From the NCBI GenBank assembly GCA_002437815.1, contig DJRP01000010.1, forward strand, positions 1 through 64,000: DNA of 64,000 nucleotides, written 5' to 3'. The translations under genes and the position numbers were made by a program. Below, one piece after another: positions 32,322-41,309 of this stretch. How positions within the stretch are numbered: position 1 is the first letter of the stretch; every line of letters starts with the position of its first letter. The notes under the pieces are model-generated. The model was given only the letters and a program-made list of their open reading frames with translations, had not been told where the DNA came from and made no database searches. The DNA comes from Collinsella sp. UBA6357. Lineage in GTDB: Bacteria; Actinomycetota; Coriobacteriia; Coriobacteriales; Coriobacteriaceae.

Positions 32322-33047
32322 ATGGAACCCATCGCGCATATTCATACCGATCTGCCGCAGAAGTTCGGCATTCCTCGCAACAGCTTTCTGGCGCCGCATC
32401 TCGAGGGACAGATCGTCTTCGAGCCCGCATACGCCAGCAACGCCGCCGTGGCCGGTCTCGACAGTTTTTCGCATCTGTGGCTGATCTGGCGGTTCGAGAA
32501 CGGGACGCCGGGCGGCACGGCGGCCGACATCGCGCATGACGCGGCGACGCGGGACAAAAGCGGGACCTCCGAGCGCTGGTCGCAGACCGTGCGCCCGCCC
32601 CGTCTGGGCGGTACGGAGCGCGTGGGCGTTTTCGCGACGCGCAGTCCGTTTCGCCCCAACCCTATCGGCCTCACCTGCGTCAAGCTCGATCGGGTCGAGT
32701 TGACCGATGACGGCCCCGTTATCCATGTGCTCGGCGCCGACCTGCGCGACGGCACGCCCATCCTCGATATCAAGCCCTATATCCCGTTTGCCGATTGCCA
32801 TGAGGATGCAACCGGCGGTTGGATCGAGAAAAACCCGTGGCATGAACTTGAGGTCGATATGCCACGTGGGCTGCGGGAACGCGTACCCGTCAAGAAATTC
32901 TCCGGTCTGATCGAGATACTGCGTCAAGACCCGCGCCGTGCCGGGAGCAAGCACGAGCCGGCACGCGTCTACCATCTGGCCTATGCGGGTCTTGACGTTG
33001 CGTTTACCGTCGACGGCGATGTTCTGCACGTGGTGTCGATCGGGTGA
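32322..33047 (+). CDS. trmO: tRNA (N6-threonylcarbamoyladenosine(37)-N6)-methyltransferase
   Basis: This 241-residue SAM-dependent enzyme methylates the t6A at position 37 of tRNAs reading ACY codons. The TrmO signature TRSPFRPNPIGLT follows LGGTERVGVFA, and the start is IAHIHTDLPQKFGIPRNS. The C-terminal half (PYIPFADCHED and a beta-rich domain) is the usual YaeB/TrmO extension. It lies 20 bases after the CmpB-like gene. Confidence 0.88.
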   Translation: MEPIAHIHTDLPQKFGIPRNSFLAPHLEGQIVFEPAYASNAAVAGLDSFSHLWLIWRFENGTPGGTAADIAHDAATRDKSGTSERWSQTVRPPRLGGTERVGVFATRSPFRPNPIGLTCVKLDRVELTDDGPVIHVLGADLRDGTPILDIKPYIPFADCHEDATGGWIEKNPWHELEVDMPRGLRERVPVKKFSGLIEILRQDPRRAGSKHEPARVYHLAYAGLDVAFTVDGDVLHVVSIG

Positions 33048-33225
33048 TGCCGTGATGCGGCAGCAAGGCTGCAGGGCAACCTATTCTGTCAATGTGCCCG
33101 GCTACGACCGCATGGTGGGCGATAATGTCCTGCCGACAACTGTCATCCCATCGTTGAGCTGGGTTGATGCTCGCAAGCGTCCGGCTATTCTGAGATGGGA
33201 ATAATCGCCCTGCGAAAGGCATCCC

Positions 33226-34083
33226 ATGCAGTACATATCCGATAGTCGTCTTGATTACTTTATCGCCGAAGACCTTCCCTATATCGACTTGACTGGTCAG
33301 GTTTTGGGTATCGATAGCGCCCCGGGTCGCATGGAATTCTTCACCCGCGAGGCGTGCGTGCTCGCCGGTATGATCGCGGCACGCCCCATGGCGGAAAAGC
33401 TTGGATGCAGCGTTGTATCCGCGCGAAAGGACGGCGAGTGCCTGGGGGCGGGGGAGACCTTCTTGACCGTGGACGGTTCCGCCGGCGAGCTCCATGCCGC
33501 TTGGAAGGCGTGCCTCAACATGTGCGATCGCCTCTCCGCCGTCGCCACCAAGACGCGCGCCATGGTCGATGCGGTCCATGCGGTCAACCCTGCCTGCGAG
33601 GTGCTCACCACGCGTAAGAGCATGCCGGGCGTCAAGGACCTGCTCACGTCCGCCATTGTGGCGGGCGGGGCGTTCCCTCATCGCCTGGGACTTTCAGAGA
33701 CAGTGCTCGTCTTCGACCAGCACCTTGAGTTCTTTGGCGGCTTTGGCCGCTTTGTCGAGGAACTTCCCGCCTTGCGTCATCGCTGCATCGAGAAGAAGCT
33801 CTTTGTCGAGGCGGGACCCGAGCGTGCACTCGTCCTTGCACGCGCGAGCGCCGGCGGCCACGGCATCGATGGGATCCAGTTCGACAAGGTCCCTGTCGAC
33901 GAACTCGCCCATCTGGTCGAGGAGATCAGGGGCATCGCGCCGCACGTGACGTTGATCGCCGCGGGCGGAATCACGCCCGCCAACGCCGCGGCTTATGCTG
34001 CCACCGGTGTCGACGGGTTGGCGACCACATCCCCTTTCTCCGCCGCACCCATCGACATGAGCGTTCGCATGAACCGCTTATAG
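33226..34083 (+). CDS. ModD-like protein (quinolinate phosphoribosyltransferase fold)
   Basis: This 285-residue protein belongs to the NadC/ModD fold. It has LDYFIAEDLPYIDLTGQVL at the start, TTRKSMPGVKDL like NadC, and IAAGGITPANAAAYAATGVD in the C-terminal barrel. ModD proteins usually sit in molybdate transport operons and their reaction is not clearly known; no mod genes are near. The quinolinate-binding residues of true NadC look altered, so ModD is preferred. The ATG at 33226 follows AAAGGCATCCC. Confidence 0.75.
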   Translation: MQYISDSRLDYFIAEDLPYIDLTGQVLGIDSAPGRMEFFTREACVLAGMIAARPMAEKLGCSVVSARKDGECLGAGETFLTVDGSAGELHAAWKACLNMCDRLSAVATKTRAMVDAVHAVNPACEVLTTRKSMPGVKDLLTSAIVAGGAFPHRLGLSETVLVFDQHLEFFGGFGRFVEELPALRHRCIEKKLFVEAGPERALVLARASAGGHGIDGIQFDKVPVDELAHLVEEIRGIAPHVTLIAAGGITPANAAAYAATGVDGLATTSPFSAAPIDMSVRMNRL

Positions 34084-34112
34084 CGTGAGCGGGGGCGTAT
34101 CCCGTGTCTACG
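34083..34112. repeat. Intergenic palindrome, decayed copy
   Basis: GCGTGAGCGGGGGCGTATCC is followed by CGTGTCTACG, an eroded relative of the palindrome family, just after ModD and before the convergent sensor kinase. It is the only candidate copy seen past 21 kb. Confidence 0.35.
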
Positions 34113-34118
34113 TTGGCG

Positions 34119-36131
34119 TTAGCGACCGATCAAGCCGGCGATGGCATCGAGCAGCTCCTGCGAGCTCATGGGCTTGGGCAGGTGCAGGTTCATACCGGCG
34201 GCCTCGCTCTTGGCACGGTCGTCATCGAAGGCGTAGGCCGTCATGGCGATGATGGGGATGCGGGTCGCGTCGGCGCGCCCGCAGGCACGAATCGCGCGTG
34301 TAGCCTCGTAGCCGTTCATCTCGGGCATCATGATATCCATGATGACGGCATCGAAGTATCCCGCGGGGTGCGCGAGGAATTCATCCACGGCCTGCTTGCC
34401 ATCGGCGGTCTCGGCGACTAGGATTCCCGCGTCCTCGAGGATGAACTTGGCGATCTCGCGATTGAGCTCGTTGTCCTCTGCCAGCAGCACGCGGATACCC
34501 GCGAGGTCTGTGCGGTCGGGCGCGGGCAGGGGGGAAGCTGACGCCTGTCCACCGGCGATCTCGAACGGCATTGACACGGTGACGGTCGTGCCCGCGCCGA
34601 GCTTGCTGTCGATATCGATGTCGCCACCCATGCGGTCCACGAGATTCTTGACGATCGCCATGCCCAGACCCGTGCCGCGATAAGAGCTGCGCGGGCCCCG
34701 ATCGGCTTGCACGAAGGGCTCGAAGATACTCTCGACGAACTTAGTATCCATGCCGATTCCCGTGTCGCGAACGGTGAAACGTAACAGACAGCGGTTGCCG
34801 TCAAGGGGAAGCTGTGTCGCCTCGACGACAACTGAGCCGCCCTCGCGGTTGTATTTAACGGCGTTGTTGATGAGGTTGATCACGATCTGCTTGACGTAGA
34901 GCGGACTTCCCACCAGATACCGATGGAGCAGCTCGCCGTGGTCGACGAAGCTGATGCCGATCCCGTCCTCGTCGGCGCGCATGCGGGCGATGGTGCCGAT
35001 CTCATGCTGCAGTTCGCGCGTATCGAACGTTTCCTGGTACAGGGAGACGTTCTGACTCTGCAGTTTCGAGAGCTCCAAGGTGTCGTTGATGAGCGAGAGC
35101 AGATGATGCGCGGCGACCATGGCTTTGTCGCGGCTCGTGTCGACGAGCTCGCGGTCATCGGGATGCTTGGCGCATATGTCGAACAGGCCGATGATCCCGT
35201 TGAGCGGCGTGCGCATATCGTGGGACATGCGCGAGAGGAACTCGGATTTTGCCTGGTTAGCACGCTTCTCGGCGGCGAGCTCGATGGTCTTCTCCATGAG
35301 CTCGTTCTTGTCGAGGAAGAGGTTCCAGTGCTCGACGGTGCCGTCGGGCGAGCGGAATTTGCGCCCGCGATCCTCGATGTACTTGTAGCTGCCGTCTTTG
35401 CAGCGGACGCGGTACGTGGTGGCGTAGTTGTCCTGCTTCTCGTATTGGGCGAGCGCGTCGGCGAGGCCCGTCTCGATATCGTCGGGGTGGGCGAGGCCCA
35501 GGATGTTGTTGTCGCATGCGCGGCAAAGCTCGTCGGGCGTGTCGTAGCCGAGCATCCGGGCGAACTGCTCCGAGACGTATTTGAAGGAATAGTTCGCGTC
35601 GTCATAGGAGATCTTGACGCCGCCGGGCAGGGCGCTCGTGATCAGGTCGAGCTGCTGCTCGAGCTCGCGGTTGGCGGCCTCGAGTTTCTCCTGGTAGAAG
35701 CGCTCACGGCGCACGATGTCGTCGACGCTTCGAAAGCCCAGGAAGGCGAAGGCGCCGAACTCGTCGTACTCCTTGACGATGTGCGCTTGGAAGTGCGAGA
35801 GCCCGGCGGCGTTGGGCACGGTCTCGAACGAGTAGTGGTAGTCGCTGCTGTGCTCGGCGAACGTGCGACGGATCGTGCCGTAGTTGAGCTCGCGCTTGAA
35901 CTTCTCGCGCTGCTCGGGCACCACGTAGCTGTCGGCGTAGCGGGCCACGTAGCCCGTGAACGTCTTGATCTCGCGCTTGACCTGGGCGTGGTTGGTCGCC
36001 TGGCTAAAGACGATATCGTAGTCGTCGGTATCGAGGTTGAGGATGAAGGCGATGGTGTAGTCGAGGCTCAGCCCATAGAGGACGCGTTCGCGGTTGCGGG
36101 CGGCTTTCGTGTCGCTTGTGGACTCGGGCAT
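34119..36131 (-). CDS. PAS-domain hybrid sensor histidine kinase
   Basis: This 670-residue protein has no clear membrane segment. An N-terminal sensory region of about 170 residues is followed by a PAS domain with SYDDANYSFKYVSEQFA, HisKA with the phospho-accepting H304 in RMSHDMRTPLNGI, HATPase with NNAVKYN and YRGTGLGMAI, and a receiver with D599 in VIMDIMMPEMNG. No separate HPt or DNA-binding response regulator is adjacent. It is the first of four hybrid kinases in this stretch and is probably cytoplasmic. Confidence 0.85.
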   Translation of the reverse strand: MPESTSDTKAARNRERVLYGLSLDYTIAFILNLDTDDYDIVFSQATNHAQVKREIKTFTGYVARYADSYVVPEQREKFKRELNYGTIRRTFAEHSSDYHYSFETVPNAAGLSHFQAHIVKEYDEFGAFAFLGFRSVDDIVRRERFYQEKLEAANRELEQQLDLITSALPGGVKISYDDANYSFKYVSEQFARMLGYDTPDELCRACDNNILGLAHPDDIETGLADALAQYEKQDNYATTYRVRCKDGSYKYIEDRGRKFRSPDGTVEHWNLFLDKNELMEKTIELAAEKRANQAKSEFLSRMSHDMRTPLNGIIGLFDICAKHPDDRELVDTSRDKAMVAAHHLLSLINDTLELSKLQSQNVSLYQETFDTRELQHEIGTIARMRADEDGIGISFVDHGELLHRYLVGSPLYVKQIVINLINNAVKYNREGGSVVVEATQLPLDGNRCLLRFTVRDTGIGMDTKFVESIFEPFVQADRGPRSSYRGTGLGMAIVKNLVDRMGGDIDIDSKLGAGTTVTVSMPFEIAGGQASASPLPAPDRTDLAGIRVLLAEDNELNREIAKFILEDAGILVAETADGKQAVDEFLAHPAGYFDAVIMDIMMPEMNGYEATRAIRACGRADATRIPIIAMTAYAFDDDRAKSEAAGMNLHLPKPMSSQELLDAIAGLIGR

Positions 36132-36237
36132 GGACGGCTCCGTTTCCGTCGGGCGGGTCGAACGCTCGACGGGAGGTCGTCTCGACCGTCCCTGTGAATA
36201 CGCTGCTCGCGAATGGAATCTTTAGGGAAATTATGAC

Positions 36238-36271
36238 GCAACGGGGCGCTGTTTACACCGCGCCCCGTTGC
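36238..36271 (-). terminator. Terminator-like hairpin after the PNPOx-family gene
   Basis: A perfect 12-bp stem (36238-36249 with 36260-36271) closes a 10-base loop. It lies 18 bases beyond the PNPOx stop on the minus strand and upstream of the hybrid kinase start. The following U-run is weak, so it could also be an insulating hairpin. Confidence 0.55.
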
Positions 36272-36288
36272 ATTTTACGCATGTCGTG

Positions 36289-36768
36289 TTACTTTTCCTG
36301 AATCTGCTTGCCGCAGAGGTGCTCGATCTCGATCTCGTAGAGCTGGACGCCCTTGATGTCCTTGGCGATCTCCCGCTCGACCTCTTCGGCGCTGGGGTAG
36401 TACTTGAGGGCGAGCTCTCGTACTTTCTGCTCCACAAACTCCGGCGCATCCTCGATCAGGCGGCAACGACCGAAGACCACGGTGCTCTGCACGTAGGGGG
36501 CCCACTCGCCCTCCTCGAAATGCTCGTTGCCATAGACGGTGAAGCATACCTTGTCGGAGCGTTTGAGTGCATCGACCTTATGGCCCGCCTTGGCGCCGTG
36601 GAAGTAGATGCGCTCGGCGGCACGGTCGTAGAAATAGTTGACGGGGATCGCGAAGGGGTAGCCGTCGTCGCCGTTGACGGCGAAGACGCCGCGCTTTTCG
36701 TGTTCGAGCAGATCGCGTGCCGCATCAAGGGAGATGCCGCGGCGTTTTCTTCTGAGTGGTCTGAACAT
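36289..36768 (-). CDS. Pyridoxamine 5'-phosphate oxidase family (NimA-like) protein
   Basis: The ATG at 36768 follows AAGGAGCTCCC; an upstream start would overlap the divergent aminotransferase gene. The 159-residue FMN-binding split-barrel protein has GVFAVNGDDGYPFAIPVNYF and IYFHGAKAGHKVDALK, the layout of NimA/5-nitroimidazole reductase-like members. It may reduce nitro compounds or flavin-dependent substrates; this is a family guess. It is divergent from the MalY-type gene, with a 73-base shared promoter region. Confidence 0.8.
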   Translation of the reverse strand: MFRPLRRKRRGISLDAARDLLEHEKRGVFAVNGDDGYPFAIPVNYFYDRAAERIYFHGAKAGHKVDALKRSDKVCFTVYGNEHFEEGEWAPYVQSTVVFGRCRLIEDAPEFVEQKVRELALKYYPSAEEVEREIAKDIKGVQLYEIEIEHLCGKQIQEK

Positions 36769-36841
36769 GGGAGCTCCTTGGTGGGACAATGGGTCGACAT
36801 GACACCGCCATTGTTCCACACCTGAACGGAGAGGTTCCACC

Positions 36842-38053
36842 ATGAAATACGACTTTACAACGTGCATCGACCGACACGGGATGGACGCCATCGCCGTCGA
36901 TGGCTGGGGCGAGATCCCCGGCATGTCGCCGAGCGTCCCCGACCCCGGGTTCGATGCCATCCCCATGTGGGTGGCCGACATGAACTTCCCGACGGTGCCC
37001 ACGGTGACCGAGCGTATCATCGAGCGCGCCAAGCACCCGCTCTTCGGCTATTTCGACCCGCGCGACGAGTACTTCGACCGCATCATCGAGTGGCAGCGCC
37101 GCCGCAACGGCGTCGAGGGACTCGAGCGCAAACATATCGGCTACGAGAACGGTGTGCTTGGCGGCGTGGTCTCCACGCTCAACGCCGTCGCGTGCCCCGG
37201 CGACGCCGTGCTCGTGCACAGCCCCACCTACATCGGCTTCACCAAGGCGCTCGAGAACGCGGGCTACCGCATCGTGCTGAGTCCGCTTGTGCTCGACGGC
37301 TCGGGTACGTGGCGCATGGATTTCGCCGATATGGAGGAGAAGCTCGCCGCCAACCATGTCCATGCGGCGATCTTCTGCTCGCCGCACAACCCCTGCGGCC
37401 GCGTGTGGGAGCGTGCCGAGATCGAGCGCGCCATGGAGATCTACGCCGCCCACGACGTCACGGTGATCTCGGATGAGATCTGGTCCGACATCATCCGTCC
37501 CGGGTTCAAGCACACGCCCACGCAGTCGGTGAGCGAGGATGCGCGCCGTCGCACGGTGGCGCTCTATGCCCCCAGCAAGACGTTCAACCTGGCGGGTCTC
37601 GTGGGAAGCTACCACATCATCTACGACGACGCGCTGCGCGACCGCGTGGTCTCGGCGAGCGCCAAGTCGCATTACAACGAGATGAACGTGCTGTCGATGC
37701 ATGCGCTCATCGGCGCCTACCAGCCCGAGGGCTACGGATGGGTCGACGAGCTCAACGAGGTCGTCAAGGGCAACGTCGACTACTTCTGCGATTACGTGGC
37801 CGAGCATTTCGAGGGTGTGGCGTGCGCCCGCCCACAGGGCACCTACATGGTGTTCCTCGATTGCACGGAGTGGTGCCGCGCGCACGGCCGCGACGTACAA
37901 TGGCTGCTCGACGAGGGTAACCGCGTGGGCGTGGGATACCAGGATGGCCGCCCGTTCCACGGACCCTGCCATATCCGCGTGAACCTGGCGCTGCCCCTTT
38001 CGCGCGTGCAGGAGGCCTGTGAGCGCTTGGACCGCTACGTCTTCAACGCGTAG
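36842..38053 (+). CDS. MalY/PatB family aminotransferase (cystathionine beta-lyase type)
   Basis: This 403-residue fold-type I PLP enzyme has the PLP-lysine in APSKTFNLAGLVGSY, with the earlier motifs MWVADMNFP, IFCSPHNPCGRVW and VISDEIWSDI. MalY/PatB enzymes cleave cystathionine or cysteine to pyruvate, ammonia and a thiol. In this context it might supply homocysteine or release hydrogen sulfide. It is divergent from the PNPOx-family gene. The ATG follows GGAGAGGTTCCACC. Confidence 0.87.
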   Translation: MKYDFTTCIDRHGMDAIAVDGWGEIPGMSPSVPDPGFDAIPMWVADMNFPTVPTVTERIIERAKHPLFGYFDPRDEYFDRIIEWQRRRNGVEGLERKHIGYENGVLGGVVSTLNAVACPGDAVLVHSPTYIGFTKALENAGYRIVLSPLVLDGSGTWRMDFADMEEKLAANHVHAAIFCSPHNPCGRVWERAEIERAMEIYAAHDVTVISDEIWSDIIRPGFKHTPTQSVSEDARRRTVALYAPSKTFNLAGLVGSYHIIYDDALRDRVVSASAKSHYNEMNVLSMHALIGAYQPEGYGWVDELNEVVKGNVDYFCDYVAEHFEGVACARPQGTYMVFLDCTEWCRAHGRDVQWLLDEGNRVGVGYQDGRPFHGPCHIRVNLALPLSRVQEACERLDRYVFNA

Positions 38054-38176
38054 GGGCTTAGGCCTTGGGGCCGGTCCGTTCACGCTCCGGACCTGCATCG
38101 CTGTCGTAGGCTAAAGCGTCCATGCCTGCTATCATGATGTCTGTTGCATGCCCGACCGACCCCCGTTTGGAGCCCT

Positions 38177-39013
38177 ATGAAGTCACGCCGCCGCCTCGTC
38201 GCCATCGTATGCGCCGCCGCGATCGTCCTCACGTGCGTGGCCGTGGCGACGGGCGGCTTTGCCCCTGGCGGCAAAGGTGAGGCGGAGGACGTGAAGGATG
38301 CCGGGCTCAAGACCCTGGTGGTGGGCAGTGACTCGTATCCGCCCTATATCAGCGACGATGAGAACGGTGAGCCCGCGGGCATCGATGTCGACATCCTGAC
38401 CGAGGCCTTGCGGCGGATCGGCTACAAGCCCCGGTTCAAGCTGATCGATTGGGAGCGGAAGAAGGAACTCCTCGCCCAAGGCAAGATCGATTGCATCATG
38501 GGCTGCTTCACCATGACCGGGCGCGAGGACGAGTACCGCTGGGCCGGTCCGTACATGAAGAGCCGCCAGGTGGTCGCCGTCGATACCGAGAGCGACATCC
38601 ATACCCTTGCCGACCTTGCGGGAAAGACCGTGGGCGTGCAGTCCACCACCAAGCCCGAGACGATCCTCGTCGACGGTCTTAACAGCAAGGTTCCCCAGAT
38701 CGGGCGCGTGTACAGCTTCTCCGACCGCGCCTATATCAACCCGGCGCTCGTCGACGGCCTCGTCGATGCCATCGCGGCGCACGAGACCTCGATCCTCACC
38801 TACGAGAAGGACTACGGCGTCACGTACCGCATCCTGGACGAGCCGCTGCTCGAGGTGGGCCTGGGGACGGCGTTCGACCTCGATGACACACGCGGTATCG
38901 ACGTCAAGCTCGCGCGCGTCTATCGCGAGATGATCGCCGACGGTACCATGGAGAAGATCCTGACCCGGTATTTCGACGACCCGTCTTCGTTTCTTGAGGT
39001 CGGGGATCTGTGA
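38177..39013 (+). CDS. Periplasmic solute-binding protein (SBP family 3)
   Basis: The ATG at 38177 follows GGAG. The 278-residue protein has an N-terminal hydrophobic export segment (about residues 8-28) and an amino-acid-binding-type domain with VVGSDSYPPYIS, GIDVDILTEALRRIGY and DCIMGCFTMTGREDEY. No ABC permease or ATPase is encoded nearby. Its TGA overlaps the ATG of the next hybrid kinase by one base, so it probably serves as that kinase's detached sensor, like the fused domains in the later kinases. Attachment by lipid is uncertain. Confidence 0.83.
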   Translation: MKSRRRLVAIVCAAAIVLTCVAVATGGFAPGGKGEAEDVKDAGLKTLVVGSDSYPPYISDDENGEPAGIDVDILTEALRRIGYKPRFKLIDWERKKELLAQGKIDCIMGCFTMTGREDEYRWAGPYMKSRQVVAVDTESDIHTLADLAGKTVGVQSTTKPETILVDGLNSKVPQIGRVYSFSDRAYINPALVDGLVDAIAAHETSILTYEKDYGVTYRILDEPLLEVGLGTAFDLDDTRGIDVKLARVYREMIADGTMEKILTRYFDDPSSFLEVGDL

Positions 39014-41223
39014 TGGGCGACAGGACGTTCGAGGATGCCCCGGTGGCCGGGGAGACGGAAAAGGCGGCACATCGGTCGCGTCTCGCTACCGCGGCCGTGA
39101 TCGCGGCGGGTGTGGCACTCGCCGTTGCGGTGGGTGTCGCGACCTGGTGGTATATGCACGCGAGGACCGCGGCGCGCTTTGCCGCCACGGTCGATTACGT
39201 GGCGACGCAGAGCCTCTCCTATGACGCCTTCAACAACGCCTTTACCACCAAGAGCCTGGTGCGCGTGATGGAGGACGCCGGCGAGATCGCGCGCGACCTC
39301 GAACGCGATGACGCGCCCGCGGCGCAAGCGCTTGCGGGCTACGCCGGCAACCTGGACCTGACGGCCGCGATCGTCCTTGATGCGCAAGGAAACCCGGTCG
39401 TGGAACATTGCGACGACGGAGTGGGTTACGAACAGCTCCGTGACGCACTTTGCGTGGAACCGGTGCTCGATATCGCGCACCATCCCGTCAAGTCCTACAC
39501 CGCGCGCGTGCCGCTTGCGGACGGTTCCGTCGCGGATATCGGGTGCGCGTCGCGTCTCGATGCCGAGGGCGTGGTCGTCGCGATCCGTCACCAGAGCGCC
39601 AAGCTCATCTCGGCCAACACGGTCAAGCTCCAGAGCCTGCTCAAGGGCTATGAGACGGCGGAGGGCGGCAGCATCGTGATCGAGGGGGACGGAACCGTGG
39701 TGGCGTCCAACGTCGCCGATGCCGATGCCGGGGGCAAGATCGAGATTTCCGACCGGGATGAGTCCGTGGTATCGCAGATCAAGCGCGGGCGGGCGGGATC
39801 GCTTGAGGTGATGAACGTCGACGGGCGGTTTTATCTCGGGTCGTACGCCAAGGCGCGCGACTACTACGTGTACACCTATATGCCGGCGGGGCATCTGTTC
39901 CACAGCGTCGGCGTCAACGTGTTCGGCGCGGTGACGGTCTATACCTCGGTCTGCGTCGCGATCCTGATGGTTCGACGCCGTTTCGAGCGCAAGCACTTCG
40001 CCGAGCTGCTCGAACAGGAGCGCACCTATGGCGTGCAGCTCGAGCATACGGCGCTCGCCGCGCAGGCGGCCAACAGGGCCAAGACCGAGTTCCTGCAGCG
40101 CATGAGCCACGACATCCGCACACCCATCAACGGTATCCGCGGTATGGTCGAGGTTGGCGACGCCTATGCGGACGATACGGCCAAGCAGGCGGAATGTCGT
40201 ACCAAGATCTGGACGGCCTCGGGGCTTCTGCTCGATCTGGTCAACGAGGCGCTCGATATGAGCAAGCTCGAGAGCGGCGAGGTCAATCTCGATCCCGCTC
40301 CCTGCGACCTCGTCAAGCTCAACAGCGAGGTCTGCGAGATCCTGGACCGTGCGGCCGCCGACCGCGGCATCTCGATCACCTGCGACCAGGACGGTATCGA
40401 GCATGCGTGGGTCATGGCGAGCGCCCTGCATCTCAAACGGCTGCTCGTCAACATCGCGGGCAACGCGGTCAAGTACAACCGACCCGGCGGACACGTGCGC
40501 TTTGCCTGCCGCGAGGTCACGTGCGACGCCGGCATCGCACGCTTCGAGTATACCGTCGAGGACGACGGCATCGGCATGGGCGAGAAGTTCCAAAAGCACA
40601 TCTACGAGCCCTTCTCGCGCGAGAGGCGGGAAGTCGAGGAGAAGGCCTCGGGAACGGGTCTCGGAACCTCGATCGCCAAGCAGCTCGTGGAGCTCATGGA
40701 CGGCACGATCGACTTCTCGAGTGAGCTGGGTGTGGGGACGACCTTCACCATCCGCCTGCCCTTCGAGACCTGCGAAGCGGGCACGGCGGCCGAGCGGCGC
40801 ATCGCCGCCGGGGACGACGGGTACTTGCGGGGCCTGCGCGTCCTGTTGGCCGAGGACAACGAGCTCAATGCCGAAATCGCGCTCTTCATGCTCGAACGCC
40901 TGGGTGCGAAGGTGACCCATGTGGAGGACGGCGGGGCGGCGGTCGAGGCGTTTGCGGCGAGCGCGCCCGGGGAGTATGACGTGGTGCTCATGGATATCAT
41001 GATGCCCAGCGTCGACGGCTACGAGGCCACGCGGGAGATCCGCGCCCTCGACCGCCCGGATGCCCGCGACGTGTGCATCGTGGCCATGAGCGCGAACGCC
41101 TTTGCCGACGACCGGCAGCGCTCGCGCGAGGCGGGGATGGATGCCCACCTGGCAAAGCCCCTGGATTCGACGGAGCTTGCCGAGGCGCTCGCCGAGATCA
41201 TGGGAGCGCGCGGTCGGGCCTAG
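39013..41223 (+). CDS. Hybrid sensor histidine kinase with periplasmic sensor domain
   Basis: The ATG at 39013 overlaps the TGA of the binding protein. The 736-residue protein has a membrane helix at about 25-48, a periplasmic region to about 295, a second helix near 300-322, a short coiled linker, HisKA with H366 in RMSHDIRTPINGI, HATPase with NAVKYNRPGG and GTGLGTSIA, and a receiver with D661 in VLMDIMMPSVDGY. The preceding binding protein is the likely sensing partner. No HPt domain or output regulator is encoded close by. Confidence 0.87.
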   Translation: MGDRTFEDAPVAGETEKAAHRSRLATAAVIAAGVALAVAVGVATWWYMHARTAARFAATVDYVATQSLSYDAFNNAFTTKSLVRVMEDAGEIARDLERDDAPAAQALAGYAGNLDLTAAIVLDAQGNPVVEHCDDGVGYEQLRDALCVEPVLDIAHHPVKSYTARVPLADGSVADIGCASRLDAEGVVVAIRHQSAKLISANTVKLQSLLKGYETAEGGSIVIEGDGTVVASNVADADAGGKIEISDRDESVVSQIKRGRAGSLEVMNVDGRFYLGSYAKARDYYVYTYMPAGHLFHSVGVNVFGAVTVYTSVCVAILMVRRRFERKHFAELLEQERTYGVQLEHTALAAQAANRAKTEFLQRMSHDIRTPINGIRGMVEVGDAYADDTAKQAECRTKIWTASGLLLDLVNEALDMSKLESGEVNLDPAPCDLVKLNSEVCEILDRAAADRGISITCDQDGIEHAWVMASALHLKRLLVNIAGNAVKYNRPGGHVRFACREVTCDAGIARFEYTVEDDGIGMGEKFQKHIYEPFSRERREVEEKASGTGLGTSIAKQLVELMDGTIDFSSELGVGTTFTIRLPFETCEAGTAAERRIAAGDDGYLRGLRVLLAEDNELNAEIALFMLERLGAKVTHVEDGGAAVEAFAASAPGEYDVVLMDIMMPSVDGYEATREIRALDRPDARDVCIVAMSANAFADDRQRSREAGMDAHLAKPLDSTELAEALAEIMGARGRA

Positions 41224-41309
41224 CGAGCGGCTGCAGGTCCCGTCGATCGATGGCTGTCGGTCGCCTGCCCGTGTCCGGAGCGGGCGGCTGCCGTCCGGCA
41301 GCCCCAAGG